The notes: a model not told the origin generated them from the sequence alone. A DNA stretch of 64,000 nt from Streptomyces aquilus (GCF_003955715.1 NZ_CP034463.1:9548001-9612000), one strand, 5' to 3'. Counted from the first letter of the stretch, positions 1 through 8,560 are shown. Made by a program: numbers and translations.

Positions 1-431
1 CGCATGGGCAGTCCGGCGACGAGAATGTCCGCCCCGACTTCGGCGAGGAAGGCCGCGCGTCGCTCGGCGTCGGCGACGATCGCGGGCAGATTCGAGCCGT
101 CGCGCCAGTCGGGGCTTTCGCTCGCCGCGATGAAGGCACTCACGACGGACAGGCCGCGGGCCGCGAGGTCGCGGCGGAACGCCGGGGCGTCGCCGAAGGT
201 CCGAAGGACCGAGTCGATGTCACCGGGCGCGAAAGTCAGCTCGATGCCGGTGACCCCGGCCTCGGTCAGCGCGTCCAGCACCCGTTCCCAGAACCGCTCG
301 GGGTTCTTGGCGGCCCAGTCGCGGAAGGCGTCGGCGGAATCCAGCCCCCAGAACTCCGGGTGGTAGAAGGTGACGATGTCGGTGGCGAAGCGTGGTTGCG
401 CGGCGTGCGTCTGCGGGGTCGGTCGGGTCAC
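1..431 (-). CDS. Sugar phosphate isomerase/epimerase-like TIM-barrel protein, C-terminus beyond window
   Basis: The first 143 residues are visible and the gene runs off the left edge. Beta strands such as DIVTFYHPEF and the pattern 'GVTGIELTF...' followed by 'LSVVSAF' are typical of the xylose-isomerase-like TIM-barrel superfamily (sugar phosphate isomerase/epimerase). The GTG start overlaps the stop of the upstream deaminase gene as GTGA, so translation is coupled and this is a late gene of the sugar operon. In actinobacterial C-glycoside catabolism the catalytic C-deglycosidase subunit belongs to this superfamily, and a pyranose-oxidase-like gene lies two genes upstream, so that role is possible. 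An ordinary keto-sugar isomerase is equally possible. Family assignment is fairly sure; substrate is unknown. Confidence 0.7.
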   Translation of the reverse strand, partial: MTRPTPQTHAAQPRFATDIVTFYHPEFWGLDSADAFRDWAAKNPERFWERVLDALTEAGVTGIELTFAPGDIDSVLRTFGDAPAFRRDLAARGLSVVSAFIAASESPDWRDGSNLPAIVADAERRAAFLAEVGADILVAGLPM

Positions 432-1036
432 GCGGCACCTGCGCGGGCGTTGTAGACGACCGTGCCGTCGGCGTCGACGGCTTTGCGGTAGCCGCGGAAC
501 ACGGCGAGCGCCTCCTCGCGGAGCACGTCCCCGGCGACCTCGATGCCGCGCGCCTGGAACTGCTCGGCCCAGTCCGCGCCGAGCGGGCCCTCGTCGAACG
601 TGGTGATCTCCTCCAGTTCCGGGCCCTCGCCGGCGACCACCAGAGCGCGCACCCCGGACCACATCGTCGCGCCGTAGCACTGGACGCACGGACGCCAGTT
701 CACGACGAGTTCGTGGGCCGGCATTCCGTCGCCGCCGAGGTCCCAGCCGCCCGCCGCCGTCTGGGCCAGTGAGAGCGCGACGACCTCGGCGTGCGCGCTG
801 GAGACGCCGGAGGCGAGGACGACGTTCACGCCCGCCGAGACGATCCGGCCGGTGTCCCGCTCGGCGACGAGGGCCGCGAACGGACCGCCGTTGCCCTCAC
901 GCCAGTTGCGGTCGGCGAGTCGGTGGACGAGGCGCATCCGGTCGTCGCGGCCGGGGACGACGGCGGGCACGTCGGCGAGTTCGTCGTCGATCCACGCGGG
1001 CAGTGCCACGCGGTACTCCTTGGGGATGTCCAGCAC
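428..1036 (-). CDS. Zinc-dependent nucleoside/base deaminase (CMP/dCMP deaminase family)
   Basis: A protein of about 202 residues with the cytidine-deaminase-fold signature: H82-A-E84 (zinc ligand and proton shuttle) and P-C117-V-Q-C120 (two zinc cysteines). This family hydrolytically deaminates bases, nucleosides or related heterocycles in the cytoplasm. The longer ATG start at 1102 gives 224 residues, but its extra N-terminus is encoded by a short tandem repeat shared with the end of the upstream gene. The GTG at 1036 lies just past that gene's stop and has a GAGAGGA ribosome-binding site about 11 bases away, so I prefer it. The gene is coupled to the TIM-barrel gene downstream. Presence in a sugar-uptake operon suggests the imported compound may carry a base or amine. 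Substrate is unknown. Confidence 0.8.
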   Translation of the reverse strand: MLDIPKEYRVALPAWIDDELADVPAVVPGRDDRMRLVHRLADRNWREGNGGPFAALVAERDTGRIVSAGVNVVLASGVSSAHAEVVALSLAQTAAGGWDLGGDGMPAHELVVNWRPCVQCYGATMWSGVRALVVAGEGPELEEITTFDEGPLGADWAEQFQARGIEVAGDVLREEALAVFRGYRKAVDADGTVVYNARAGAA

Positions 1037-1052
1037 GGGGTGGGGTTTCCTC

Positions 1053-2627
1053 TCAGTGAGCGGTGAGTCCGTGAGCGGTGAGTCCGGAAGTGGTGAGGCC
1101 ATGAGCGGCGAGGGCGCGGGACCGTTCGACGACGGCGCGGGCGGCGCGAACGGCCGTCACCGCACCGGTCAGGGTGACGTTGGCCGCCATCGCGGTCGGG
1201 ATGACGCCGTTCCCGGCGAGGTACAGGTTGTCGTACCCCCACACCCGGCCGTCCGGGCCGCACACGCTGGTGCCGTCGTCGGTGGTGCCTGACCGGACGG
1301 TGCCCGTCTGGTGCAGGGACGAGCCGGGTGGCAGTACGGCGCGTTCGGTGGCGGGATCGAACGGGCCGAACGCCTCGGCGAGTGACGCGACTTCGTCGAG
1401 TGCCCGCCGGATGAGTGCCCGGTCCGTGGCCGAGTAGTCGAACTCGATACCGATGCGTGGCATCCCGGCGAGGTCTGTTTCCGTCGGCGAGAACACGAGC
1501 CGGTTCTCCGGGCGCGACTCGACGGGGACGTACAGCGACAGGCCCACCGAGTGGGCCAGGGGGTGGCCGGCCTCGTCCACGTAGGTGCGGTTCATGATCT
1601 GGCCGTGGAACGGCTGGGCCGCTCCGTTGCGGGGCAGCCACAGCGAGTCCGTGCTGAACTCGCCGGGGCGCGGCAGGGGCAGGGCGCTCACGTCGAGGCC
1701 GAACCGGTCGAGGTCGAGCAGGACGCGGGCGGTGACGAAGGCGTGCTCGTTGAGGTACCGGCCCAGCGCTTCGGGCCGGATCCCGGAGGCGAACAGCAGC
1801 TGGGGGGTGCGCAGCGCGTCGGCGCAGACCACCACGGTGTCCGCGAGGAGTTCCGACTCGGCGCCGTCGGCTGTGCGGCGCAGGCGGACACCGGCGACCC
1901 GGCCGTCGTCGCGGACGATGAGCGATGTCGCGAGTGTTCCGGTCATGAGGGTGAATGCCGGGTCCCCGCCGGTCGCGATGGCGGTGAAGATCGTCCCTGG
2001 GCCGGTGCGCGGCATGGGGCCCGATGCCGTCGTAGTGACCGCCATGGGCATCGGCTGCGGGTGCCGGTCGTCCGGCCCGACACCGGCGTAGCGGCGGCGC
2101 AGGACGTCGAGGACCGTCCGGCCGACCTCGGTGGGGCCGATCGCGCGGGGCGTGACCGCGAGCAGCCGGCGGGCGGTGTCCAGGTCCGCCGCCCAGCGGT
2201 CCGGGTCACCGAAGTCGAACACCTCGTCCCCGGCGGGCCAGGGTGTCGCGGCGGTCCAGTGCACGCCCATGCCGCCCGCGTTCCACGCGAGCGCGGTCGC
2301 GGGCATCGCCTCGGCGGCGTGGCCGAAAGCGAGTGCGTGGAACATGCCGGGCGTCAGATCGGCCAGGTTCTCCGGGACGTCACGGACCACCTCGGCGCCC
2401 GTGTACATGCCTTGGATGCCGGTGGCGACCTGTTCGTTGTAGCGGGACCAGAGAACCGGGTCGTCGAGGTCGTGCAGGTGCAGGCCGGGGGTCTCACCGA
2501 TCGCCGATCCGCCGTCGACCATGGTGAGGCGGAGCGTGGGATCGGCGTCGCGCAGCAGTCGGGCCACGACGGAGCCCATGATGCCGCTGCCCACGATGAG
2601 GACGCCGGTGCGGGGGGTGTCGGTCAC
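1053..2627 (-). CDS. Pyranose-oxidase-like GMC flavoprotein (possible C-glycoside 3-oxidase)
   Basis: A 524-residue FAD-dependent GMC oxidoreductase. The N-terminal Rossmann motif is VLIVGSGIMGS. Residues around H123 (GVHWTAATP) match the pyranose 2-oxidase THWTCATP segment, whose His carries covalent FAD in the fungal enzymes. Near the C-terminus, H439 (LHQTG) and N483 (AANVTLTG) sit where pyranose oxidases keep their catalytic His-Asn pair, and GVIPTA is the family's dimer-end motif. Such enzymes oxidise C2 or C3 of free sugars or glycosides. Actinobacterial members include C-glycoside 3-oxidases. The GTG start has a GGAG ribosome-binding site 7 bases upstream. The gene follows the ROK regulator in the sugar ABC operon. 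A glycoside 3-oxidase role is inference; a choline-dehydrogenase-type substrate is less likely. Confidence 0.8.
   Translation of the reverse strand: MTDTPRTGVLIVGSGIMGSVVARLLRDADPTLRLTMVDGGSAIGETPGLHLHDLDDPVLWSRYNEQVATGIQGMYTGAEVVRDVPENLADLTPGMFHALAFGHAAEAMPATALAWNAGGMGVHWTAATPWPAGDEVFDFGDPDRWAADLDTARRLLAVTPRAIGPTEVGRTVLDVLRRRYAGVGPDDRHPQPMPMAVTTTASGPMPRTGPGTIFTAIATGGDPAFTLMTGTLATSLIVRDDGRVAGVRLRRTADGAESELLADTVVVCADALRTPQLLFASGIRPEALGRYLNEHAFVTARVLLDLDRFGLDVSALPLPRPGEFSTDSLWLPRNGAAQPFHGQIMNRTYVDEAGHPLAHSVGLSLYVPVESRPENRLVFSPTETDLAGMPRIGIEFDYSATDRALIRRALDEVASLAEAFGPFDPATERAVLPPGSSLHQTGTVRSGTTDDGTSVCGPDGRVWGYDNLYLAGNGVIPTAMAANVTLTGAVTAVRAARAVVERSRALAAHGLTTSGLTAHGLTAH
1056..1100. repeat. Three 15-bp tandem units at a gene junction
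   Basis: Two exact copies of GTGAGCGGTGAGTCC (1056-1070 and 1071-1085) are followed by a diverged third copy (1086-1100). They encode the last residues of the GMC oxidoreductase, which ends in repeated GLTAH-like units, and sit upstream of the preferred deaminase start. The array looks like slippage that lengthened the C-terminus of the oxidoreductase by multiples of five codons. Confidence 0.8.
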
Positions 2628-2673
2628 GAGGAAACTCCATGGGGGACGCCACTGGGGCGGATGTGTGCGGGGG

Positions 2674-3840
2674 TCACGCGCGGGGGACCAGCGGGCCGAA
2701 CAGTTCGGTGTCCATGCGGTCGAGGGCCAGCTTCACGGCGCCGATGAGCGCGGCGTCGTGTCCCAGACCGGTGGCACGCACCTCGACCGCGGGGGTGCGG
2801 GCGTCGCGCAGGGCCTCGCGCACCCGGGGCAGCAGTACGTCGGCCGCGTCCTCCAGGCCGCCGCCGAGCACGATGAGCGAGGGGGCGACGGTCCACGACA
2901 ACGTGGTGAGGATCGACGCGATGTTCTCGACGAACTCGTCGACCTCCGCGAGTGCGCTCGGGTCGCCGGCCCGGGCCGCGTCGAAGCGGTCGAGCGCGAC
3001 GCGCCGGAGGTCCGGTTCCGGGGAGGTCAGCCACGCCACGGGGCGGTCCTCGATCGGGCCGGTCGCTATCGACCGGGCCTCGACGATCTCACCCGCGGCG
3101 CCGTCGAGGCCGCGGTGCACGGTTCCGCGGATGAGGACGCCGAGGCCCGTCCGGTTCCCGAGCACCGCCCACACGAGGTTGTCGTGATCACCGCCGACGC
3201 CCCGCCAATGCTCCGCCAGCGCGCCGAGGTTGGCGTCGTTGTCCGCGAACCAGGGCATCCGGATCCGCCGCGCGAGCTGTTCGGGCAGGTGCACACCCTC
3301 CCAGCGCGTGGTGTGGACCAGGCGCCGTACGACTCCGTCGTCGTCGATCGCGCCGCCGTTCGCGACCGCGCCGGCGCGCAGCCGGTCCGTCGAGCCGCCC
3401 GCGTCGTCGAGCGCGTCGAGGACCAGTGCCGCGGCGTCGTCGAGGGTGGCGTGCGGATCCTGGTAGGCGCGCAGCCGCCGGTGCGCCCGGCCGAGGACGC
3501 GGCCGCGGACATCGGCGACGACCGCGGAGACGTCCGAGGTGGTGATGCACACGGCGGCCAACAGCGCGTTCTCGGCCCGTAGTTCATAACGGCGGGCGGG
3601 GCGCCCCGCGCAGCCGCTGGTCGGCACGCGCTCCAGCTCGGTCACCCAGCCTGCCGCGACGAGCGAGTCCAGGACGAGTTCGATGGTACGGCGGGAGAGG
3701 CCGACCTGGGCCGCGAGCGCCGTCAGGGTCGTCGGCCCGGCCGACACGGCCAGTGCGCGCAGGATGACCGAGGTGTTGACGCGTCGGACGGCGCTCTGGT
3801 TCATCCCGTTCATGCGGGAGGTGCCGTTCGTTCGGGTCAT
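2674..3840 (-). CDS. ROK-family transcriptional regulator
   Basis: A 388-residue protein with an N-terminal winged helix (about residues 18-80, 'LTALAAQVGLSRRTIELVLDSL') and a C-terminal ROK (repressor/ORF/kinase) domain with the phosphate/sugar-binding segment TGLGVLIRG. The cysteine zinc motif of classical NagC/Mlc-type members (CxCGxxGCxE) is absent, which suggests a regulator that is not a sugar kinase. The ATG at 3840 overlaps the stop of the esterase gene (ATGA), so it is co-translated with the operon it probably controls. A longer reading upstream would run through the esterase gene in another frame and is rejected. The likely ligand is the imported sugar or an oxidised intermediate; the likely target is the promoter upstream of 8389. 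Confidence 0.85.
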   Translation of the reverse strand: MTRTNGTSRMNGMNQSAVRRVNTSVILRALAVSAGPTTLTALAAQVGLSRRTIELVLDSLVAAGWVTELERVPTSGCAGRPARRYELRAENALLAAVCITTSDVSAVVADVRGRVLGRAHRRLRAYQDPHATLDDAAALVLDALDDAGGSTDRLRAGAVANGGAIDDDGVVRRLVHTTRWEGVHLPEQLARRIRMPWFADNDANLGALAEHWRGVGGDHDNLVWAVLGNRTGLGVLIRGTVHRGLDGAAGEIVEARSIATGPIEDRPVAWLTSPEPDLRRVALDRFDAARAGDPSALAEVDEFVENIASILTTLSWTVAPSLIVLGGGLEDAADVLLPRVREALRDARTPAVEVRATGLGHDAALIGAVKLALDRMDTELFGPLVPRA

Positions 3841-5273
3841 CGGCGCACCTCCGCCCGCTCGTACACGGCCCGCACCACGGGGTCGAACACGCCGGTGGTG
3901 TCGGCCGCGAGCGCTGCCCCGGGGCGGCCGTACTCGCGAGCCGGATCGCCGGGCCTCCCGGTCGCCCTGGCCCAGGCCGGCTCCCGGCCCACGACGAAAC
4001 CGACCAGGTCGGAGTGCATGAGTGTGGCCAGCTCTGCGGACGGGTCGGGGCCCAGTGCCTCCGCGACGCCCGGTGCGTCGAGCACGTCGAAGAAGTACGG
4101 GATGTCGACGCAGTGGGTGGCCCCGCCGAGCACCGGAGAGGGCCACTCGAAGGAGTACAGCCAGCTGCCGGCGGCGGCGGTACGCCGGGCGGCCGCCACG
4201 CGCGGGCAGGCGGCGCGGAACAGGGTGTCGCTCACACGTGTGCCCACCGCGCGGGCGGCGGCGCGTTCGGCGGGGGCGACGTGGCTCGGGTGGGGGCTCT
4301 CAGGGGTGGCGCCACCGTCGAACTCGTCGCCTGTCGCGCCGAGCAGCACAGGTACGCGGTGCCCGTGCCGGGCGAGTCCGTCGGTGACGGCCCGGGGCAG
4401 GACGTCGTCGCCGACGAGCGGGCCGAGGACGAGCGCGCCGTCACCGGACTCGGTGCGCAGGTCGCCGACGGCCTGCTGGATGCGCCCCACCGTGCGGCTG
4501 CCGAATCCGGTGCGCGTCGACGGCACACCCAGGCTGCTCGCGAGCCGCTCCAGGACGTCGCGTGCGACCTCCTCGCCGACGTCGAAGAGGCCACCGGACA
4601 CACTGACGGCGCGCTGGAAGCGACCGTCGGCCAGGGGCGACGAGAGCAGCGCGAGCACCGCCGCGCCCCCGGCCGACTGACCGGCGACGGTCACCCGGTC
4701 CGGGTCGCCGCCGAACGCGGCGATGTTCTCCCGCACCCAGTCCAGCGCGAGCAGCAGGTCGCGCAGGCCGAGGTTGGTGGGGACGCCGGCCAGCGGGGCG
4801 AATCCTTCGACGCCCAGCCGATAGCCCACGGCGACGCAGACGACCCCGTCGCGGGCGAACGCGCGGCCGTCGTACCACGGACTGGCCGGGCTCCCCGCCA
4901 GGAAGGCGCCGCCGTGGATCCACACCATGACCGGGAAGGGCGCGCGGTCGTCGGGCGCGGCCGGCGCGACGACGGAGAGGTTCAGCACGTCCTCGCCCGG
5001 GATCGACGGTTCCGGCACGGTGGTCGTCGGGAACAGCGGCACCTGCTGCGCGGTGGGGCCGTGCCGGGAGGCGTCGTACGGTTCCTCGAAGCGGCCGCGT
5101 CGCACCGGCGCCGCGAACCGGCGTGGGCCGGTGGGTGGTTCGGCGTAGGGGATGCCGAGGAAGCGCCGTGTCCGTCCGGTGCCACGGCCGACGACGGTTC
5201 CGGCGGGAGTGTGCACGGTGACCGGCTCGCCGGGCGCGTCGAGTGAGGTCGTCCGGTCGTGCGACGCGGTCAC
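3837..5273 (-). CDS. Type B carboxylesterase
   Basis: A 478-residue alpha/beta-hydrolase of the carboxylesterase/para-nitrobenzyl esterase family. The oxyanion HGG motif is at H120 (VWIHGGAF) and the nucleophile elbow is GQSAG with Ser200; many relatives have GESAG. The acid (GATGDEFDG) and the His (GATHCVDIPYF) regions are present. No signal peptide is visible, so it should act in the cytoplasm. The start is the GTG at 5273, overlapping the permease stop as GTGA. A much longer open frame exists upstream, but it runs antiparallel in sense to the permease code. Placed between transporter and oxidase, it may remove acyl groups from the imported glycoside. Substrate is inferred from context only. 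Confidence 0.9.
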   Translation of the reverse strand: MTASHDRTTSLDAPGEPVTVHTPAGTVVGRGTGRTRRFLGIPYAEPPTGPRRFAAPVRRGRFEEPYDASRHGPTAQQVPLFPTTTVPEPSIPGEDVLNLSVVAPAAPDDRAPFPVMVWIHGGAFLAGSPASPWYDGRAFARDGVVCVAVGYRLGVEGFAPLAGVPTNLGLRDLLLALDWVRENIAAFGGDPDRVTVAGQSAGGAAVLALLSSPLADGRFQRAVSVSGGLFDVGEEVARDVLERLASSLGVPSTRTGFGSRTVGRIQQAVGDLRTESGDGALVLGPLVGDDVLPRAVTDGLARHGHRVPVLLGATGDEFDGGATPESPHPSHVAPAERAAARAVGTRVSDTLFRAACPRVAAARRTAAAGSWLYSFEWPSPVLGGATHCVDIPYFFDVLDAPGVAEALGPDPSAELATLMHSDLVGFVVGREPAWARATGRPGDPAREYGRPGAALAADTTGVFDPVVRAVYERAEVRR

Positions 5274-6169
5274 CGCATGCCCGTTCCGGCGATGCCCCGC
5301 ACGAAGTGACGTTGCAGGAAGAGGAAGAGCACCAGCACGGGCAGCATCACCACGATCGCGCCGGCGAGCATCAGCCCGTAGTCGGTGACGTGCGCCGCGG
5401 CCTGACTGGTGGCGGCGAGGCCCACCGGCAGCGTGTAGCTGGACGTGCTCTGGGCGACGATGAGCGGCCAGATGAAGTTGTTCCACGAGAACAGGAACGA
5501 CATGATCGTGACCGTCGCGACCGCGGGACCGGCCAGCGGAAGGAAGATCCGGAAGAAGATCCGGAACTCGCCCGCGCCGTCGATCCGGGCCGCCTCCAGC
5601 AGTTCGTCGGGGATCGACAGCGCGTACTGCCGCATGATGAAGACCGACAGCGGCAACGCCATGGCGGGCAGCGCGATACCGGTGAGGGTGTCCGCCAGAC
5701 CCAGGTCCACGGTGATCACGAACTGGGGGACGAACACCGCGGTGAACGGCACCATCAGCGCGGCCATGACCGTGCCGAACGCGATCCGCTTGCCCGCGAA
5801 GTCGAGCTTCGCGAGCGCGTAACCGGCGGCCGAGGCGGCCACGATGTTGCCGATCACCACGATCGCGGCGACCACGATGCTGTTGACCAGGAACCGGCCG
5901 AAGCCCTCGGTGGCGAACAGCCGGGTGAAGTTGTCGAGGGTGACGTCGTGCGGAAGCCAGGCACCCGGATCGGAGCGGATCTCGTCGAGGCTGCGCAGCG
6001 ATCCGCTGATCACCCAGAGGAACGGCAGCAGGGTGAGCAGGGCGCACAGCACCAGGGCGGCGTACAGCAAGGGCCGGGCGAGGGACCGGTGGCGCACGGC
6101 GATCCGGTCGGCGTCGGTCGTGCCGGCGCTCATCGACTCGGGCTTCTTCAACGTCGCTACGTCGGTCAT
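5270..6169 (-). CDS. Sugar ABC transporter permease, MalG/UgpE type
   Basis: A 299-residue inner-membrane permease of the carbohydrate-uptake-1 class with six predicted membrane segments. The EAA loop that contacts the ATPase is at residues 192-200 (EAARIDGAG). The ATG at 6169 overlaps the stop of the first permease gene as ATGA. No ATPase is encoded in the operon, which is usual in Streptomyces, where a shared MsiK-type ATPase energises many sugar transporters. It pairs with the permease at 6166-7083 and the lipoprotein at 7091-8389. Confidence 0.93.
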   Translation of the reverse strand: MTDVATLKKPESMSAGTTDADRIAVRHRSLARPLLYAALVLCALLTLLPFLWVISGSLRSLDEIRSDPGAWLPHDVTLDNFTRLFATEGFGRFLVNSIVVAAIVVIGNIVAASAAGYALAKLDFAGKRIAFGTVMAALMVPFTAVFVPQFVITVDLGLADTLTGIALPAMALPLSVFIMRQYALSIPDELLEAARIDGAGEFRIFFRIFLPLAGPAVATVTIMSFLFSWNNFIWPLIVAQSTSSYTLPVGLAATSQAAAHVTDYGLMLAGAIVVMLPVLVLFLFLQRHFVRGIAGTGMR

Positions 6170-7083
6170 GTGCGGGGCCTCAGCAGTCGGAACTGGACGA
6201 CGCTCACCAGGCCTATGAGCAGGAGCGTCACGAAGGAAGCGGCCGAGGAGACCCCGAACTCGCCGGCGCCGAACTGGCGGTAGGTGTACAGCGCCACCGA
6301 TTCGGTGGAGCCCAGCGGGCCGCCGTTGGTGAGCAGGTACGGCTCGTCGAACACCTGGAGGTAGAAGACGGTCAGCAGCACTGTCACCACGAGGGTGGTG
6401 GGCACCAGGAGGGGCAGGGTGATGTGCCTCAGCTGCCGCCACCGGCCGGCCCCGTCGATGGCGGCCGCCTCGTACACGTCCCGTGGAACCGCTTGGAGTC
6501 CGGCGAGGAACAACACCATCGCGTAGCCGAAGTTGCGCCAGATTCCGAGCAGGATGACCACGGGCATGGCGAGATCGGGGTCGTCCAGCCAGTTGGGTCC
6601 GGCGAAGCCGACGGCGCCGAACACCTCGTTGACGGTGCCGTTCGCGTGGAAGGCGTACTGCCAGATCAACGCGACCGCCACGATGTTCGTGACGACCGGT
6701 GCGAAGAAGACCGTACGGAACACGCCGCGCAGCCGCCGGATGCCGGAGTCAAGCGCGAGCGCCAGCGCCAGCCCGATCCCCATGGTCAGCGGCACTCCGA
6801 CGGCCACGAACAGGCCCGTGTTGAGGAGGTCCCGCAGGAAGCTGTCGTCCCGGAACAGCCGCAGGTAGTTGTCGAAGCCGACGAGGTCGACGGCGAAGGG
6901 ATGACGCAGATCCATGCCCCGCAGGTCGGTCAGGCTGAACCCGAGCGCGGCGACGGTGGGAACCGCCGTGTACAGCAGGAACACGAGGGTGAACGGTGCG
7001 AGGAACAGCCACGCCACAGCCGTACGGCGGGCACCCCGGGGCCGCCGGTCCTTGCGGGGCGATGCCGGAACAACGGAGGTCAT
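6166..7083 (-). CDS. Sugar ABC transporter permease, MalF/UgpA type
   Basis: A 305-residue permease with a cytoplasmic N-terminus rich in Arg, about six membrane helices and the EAA loop at 205-213 (EAAAIDGAG). It forms the heterodimeric channel with the downstream permease. The ATG lies 7 bases after the stop of the binding-protein gene. Assignment to the sugar class rather than to another substrate rests on overall similarity to MalF/UgpA-type proteins and on the type of binding protein beside it. Confidence 0.93.
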   Translation of the reverse strand: MTSVVPASPRKDRRPRGARRTAVAWLFLAPFTLVFLLYTAVPTVAALGFSLTDLRGMDLRHPFAVDLVGFDNYLRLFRDDSFLRDLLNTGLFVAVGVPLTMGIGLALALALDSGIRRLRGVFRTVFFAPVVTNIVAVALIWQYAFHANGTVNEVFGAVGFAGPNWLDDPDLAMPVVILLGIWRNFGYAMVLFLAGLQAVPRDVYEAAAIDGAGRWRQLRHITLPLLVPTTLVVTVLLTVFYLQVFDEPYLLTNGGPLGSTESVALYTYRQFGAGEFGVSSAASFVTLLLIGLVSVVQFRLLRPRT

Positions 7084-7090
7084 CGGGGAG

Positions 7091-8389
7091 TCACTCCGTA
7101 CCCGAGCCGAGGCTCTCGGCGTACGCCTGAACCTTCGCGGCCGCCTTCTCGGCGCTCTGGGTGCCCTTGGCCACGCCCTCCATCTCCTTGCCCAGCCGGG
7201 TCGCGACCTGCTGCCAGGTGCTCACCTGCGGGAAGGCCCGGGTGGTCTTCATCTGCGTGAGAAAGGCGTCCAGCAGCGGCTGGTCGGCGATGGCCGGGTC
7301 GTCCCAGGCGGACACGACGGCCGGCAGCGAGCTGTACGCCTTGTACTGCGCGACCTGGGTGCTCGGCGTCGCGAGGTGCCGGACGAGCTTCCACGAAGCG
7401 TCCGCGTTGCCGCTGCTCGCGAGGACACCCCAGGTGCCTCCGCCGGCGAAGGACGTGCTGCCCGACGACCCGGCCGGCAGCGGTGCGGTGGCGACGTGGG
7501 ACGTCGTCCAGCCGGTCTTCTTCGCGGCCGTGTCGAGCTGGCCGACGACCCACGGGCCGGTGATCATGCAGGCGGTCCTGCCGGAGACGAAGTACGGCTG
7601 GGCGTCGAGGAACGTGGGCCCGCTCGGGTCGGCGGTGCCGGAGGTGAAGAACGACGCGTTGAACTTGAGCGCGTCTACCGTCGCCGGAGTGTCGAGCGTC
7701 CACTTGCCGTCGGCGGAACGCAGCGAGCCACCGGCCTGCCAGGCGTACATCGCGACGTCCTGGCCGTTGAAGATGTCCCAGCCGATGTCGGCCCCGAGGC
7801 CGTGCGCGGCGCCCGCGTCCTGGAGCGCCTTCAGGAACGGCACCGTCGCGGCCCAGGTGGTCGGCGCCTTCACGCCCGCCTTCTCGGCGAGGTCGGAGCG
7901 GTAGACGAGCGCGTAGGTGTACGCGTACCAGGGCACGGTGTAGGCGACGTCCTTGACGACGCCGGCGTCCCAGAGGCTCTTGAAGAAGCTGTCCGGTTCG
8001 ACGAGGCCGTCCGGAACGGGCCGGAGGATCGACGGATCGAGGAACTGCGCCTGCGCCTCGGGGAAGAACTGGGCCAGGTCGGGTCCCTTGCCCGCGGCGA
8101 TCGCCGACTGGAGCTTGGTGTAGTACTCGGCGTTCGGGATCAGCGTGAACTTCACGTCGAGGTCGGGGTTCGCGGCCTTGAACGGCTTGATGACCTTCGC
8201 GAGCACGTCGGCATCGCCCTGGGGGGCCCAGACCTTGACGGTGCCTTTGGCCGGGGAGCTGTCGACGGGCTTGGCGGAGGCGGTCGCAGCGGTGTCGTCG
8301 CCGCGTCCGCAGCCGGCCAGGGCGAGGGTACCGAGGACGGCCATGCCGCTGGTCAGCTGGAGGGCGCTGCGTCTGGACATGTTGGACAC
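7091..8389 (-). CDS. Sugar ABC transporter substrate-binding lipoprotein
   Basis: A 432-residue extracellular solute-binding protein, family 1. The signal peptide has a twin-arginine start (SRRSALQL) and a lipobox LALAGC with Cys27, so it may use Tat export before lipidation, as many Streptomyces lipoproteins do. The GTG at 8389 has an AGGAG ribosome-binding site 6 bases upstream; the ATG three codons later is too far from it. It is the first gene of the sugar operon, and the 224 bases upstream hold the promoter and a candidate operator. Substrate cannot be read from sequence. Confidence 0.92.
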   Translation of the reverse strand: MSNMSRRSALQLTSGMAVLGTLALAGCGRGDDTAATASAKPVDSSPAKGTVKVWAPQGDADVLAKVIKPFKAANPDLDVKFTLIPNAEYYTKLQSAIAAGKGPDLAQFFPEAQAQFLDPSILRPVPDGLVEPDSFFKSLWDAGVVKDVAYTVPWYAYTYALVYRSDLAEKAGVKAPTTWAATVPFLKALQDAGAAHGLGADIGWDIFNGQDVAMYAWQAGGSLRSADGKWTLDTPATVDALKFNASFFTSGTADPSGPTFLDAQPYFVSGRTACMITGPWVVGQLDTAAKKTGWTTSHVATAPLPAGSSGSTSFAGGGTWGVLASSGNADASWKLVRHLATPSTQVAQYKAYSSLPAVVSAWDDPAIADQPLLDAFLTQMKTTRAFPQVSTWQQVATRLGKEMEGVAKGTQSAEKAAAKVQAYAESLGSGTE

Positions 8390-8509
8390 TCTGGGCTCCT
8401 GCCTCACGAAGGTGCTGAGGGGCTCGCCCGGCCTGGGGGCGGTCGGTGCGGCTGACAGTGACGGTAGGAAGGGGGTGTTTCGGCCGCATGGCCGGAACCG
8501 GCCTCGATA

Positions 8510-8531
8510 ATTTCGGAACTTGTAGCGAAAT
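8510..8531. promoter_or_regulatory. Candidate operator: ATTTCG-N10-CGAAAT inverted repeat
   Basis: A 22-bp inverted repeat with 6-bp arms and a 10-bp spacer lies 121 bases upstream of the sugar-binding lipoprotein start, in the least GC-rich part of the gap. A second GC-rich inverted repeat (GGCCGG-AA-CCGGCC) lies just inside it. Position and symmetry suit the ROK regulator encoded in the operon. Binding is inferred; I see no convincing -35/-10 pair. Confidence 0.4.
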
Positions 8532-8560
8532 CCGTCGTCATCCTGGTGGGCACGCAAACC

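Noticed and set aside
5274..6047. Upstream extension of the carboxylesterase frame to a 736-residue protein
   Set aside because: The extra 258 residues are Arg/His-rich shadow of the permease; the coupled GTG at 5273 is a proper start.
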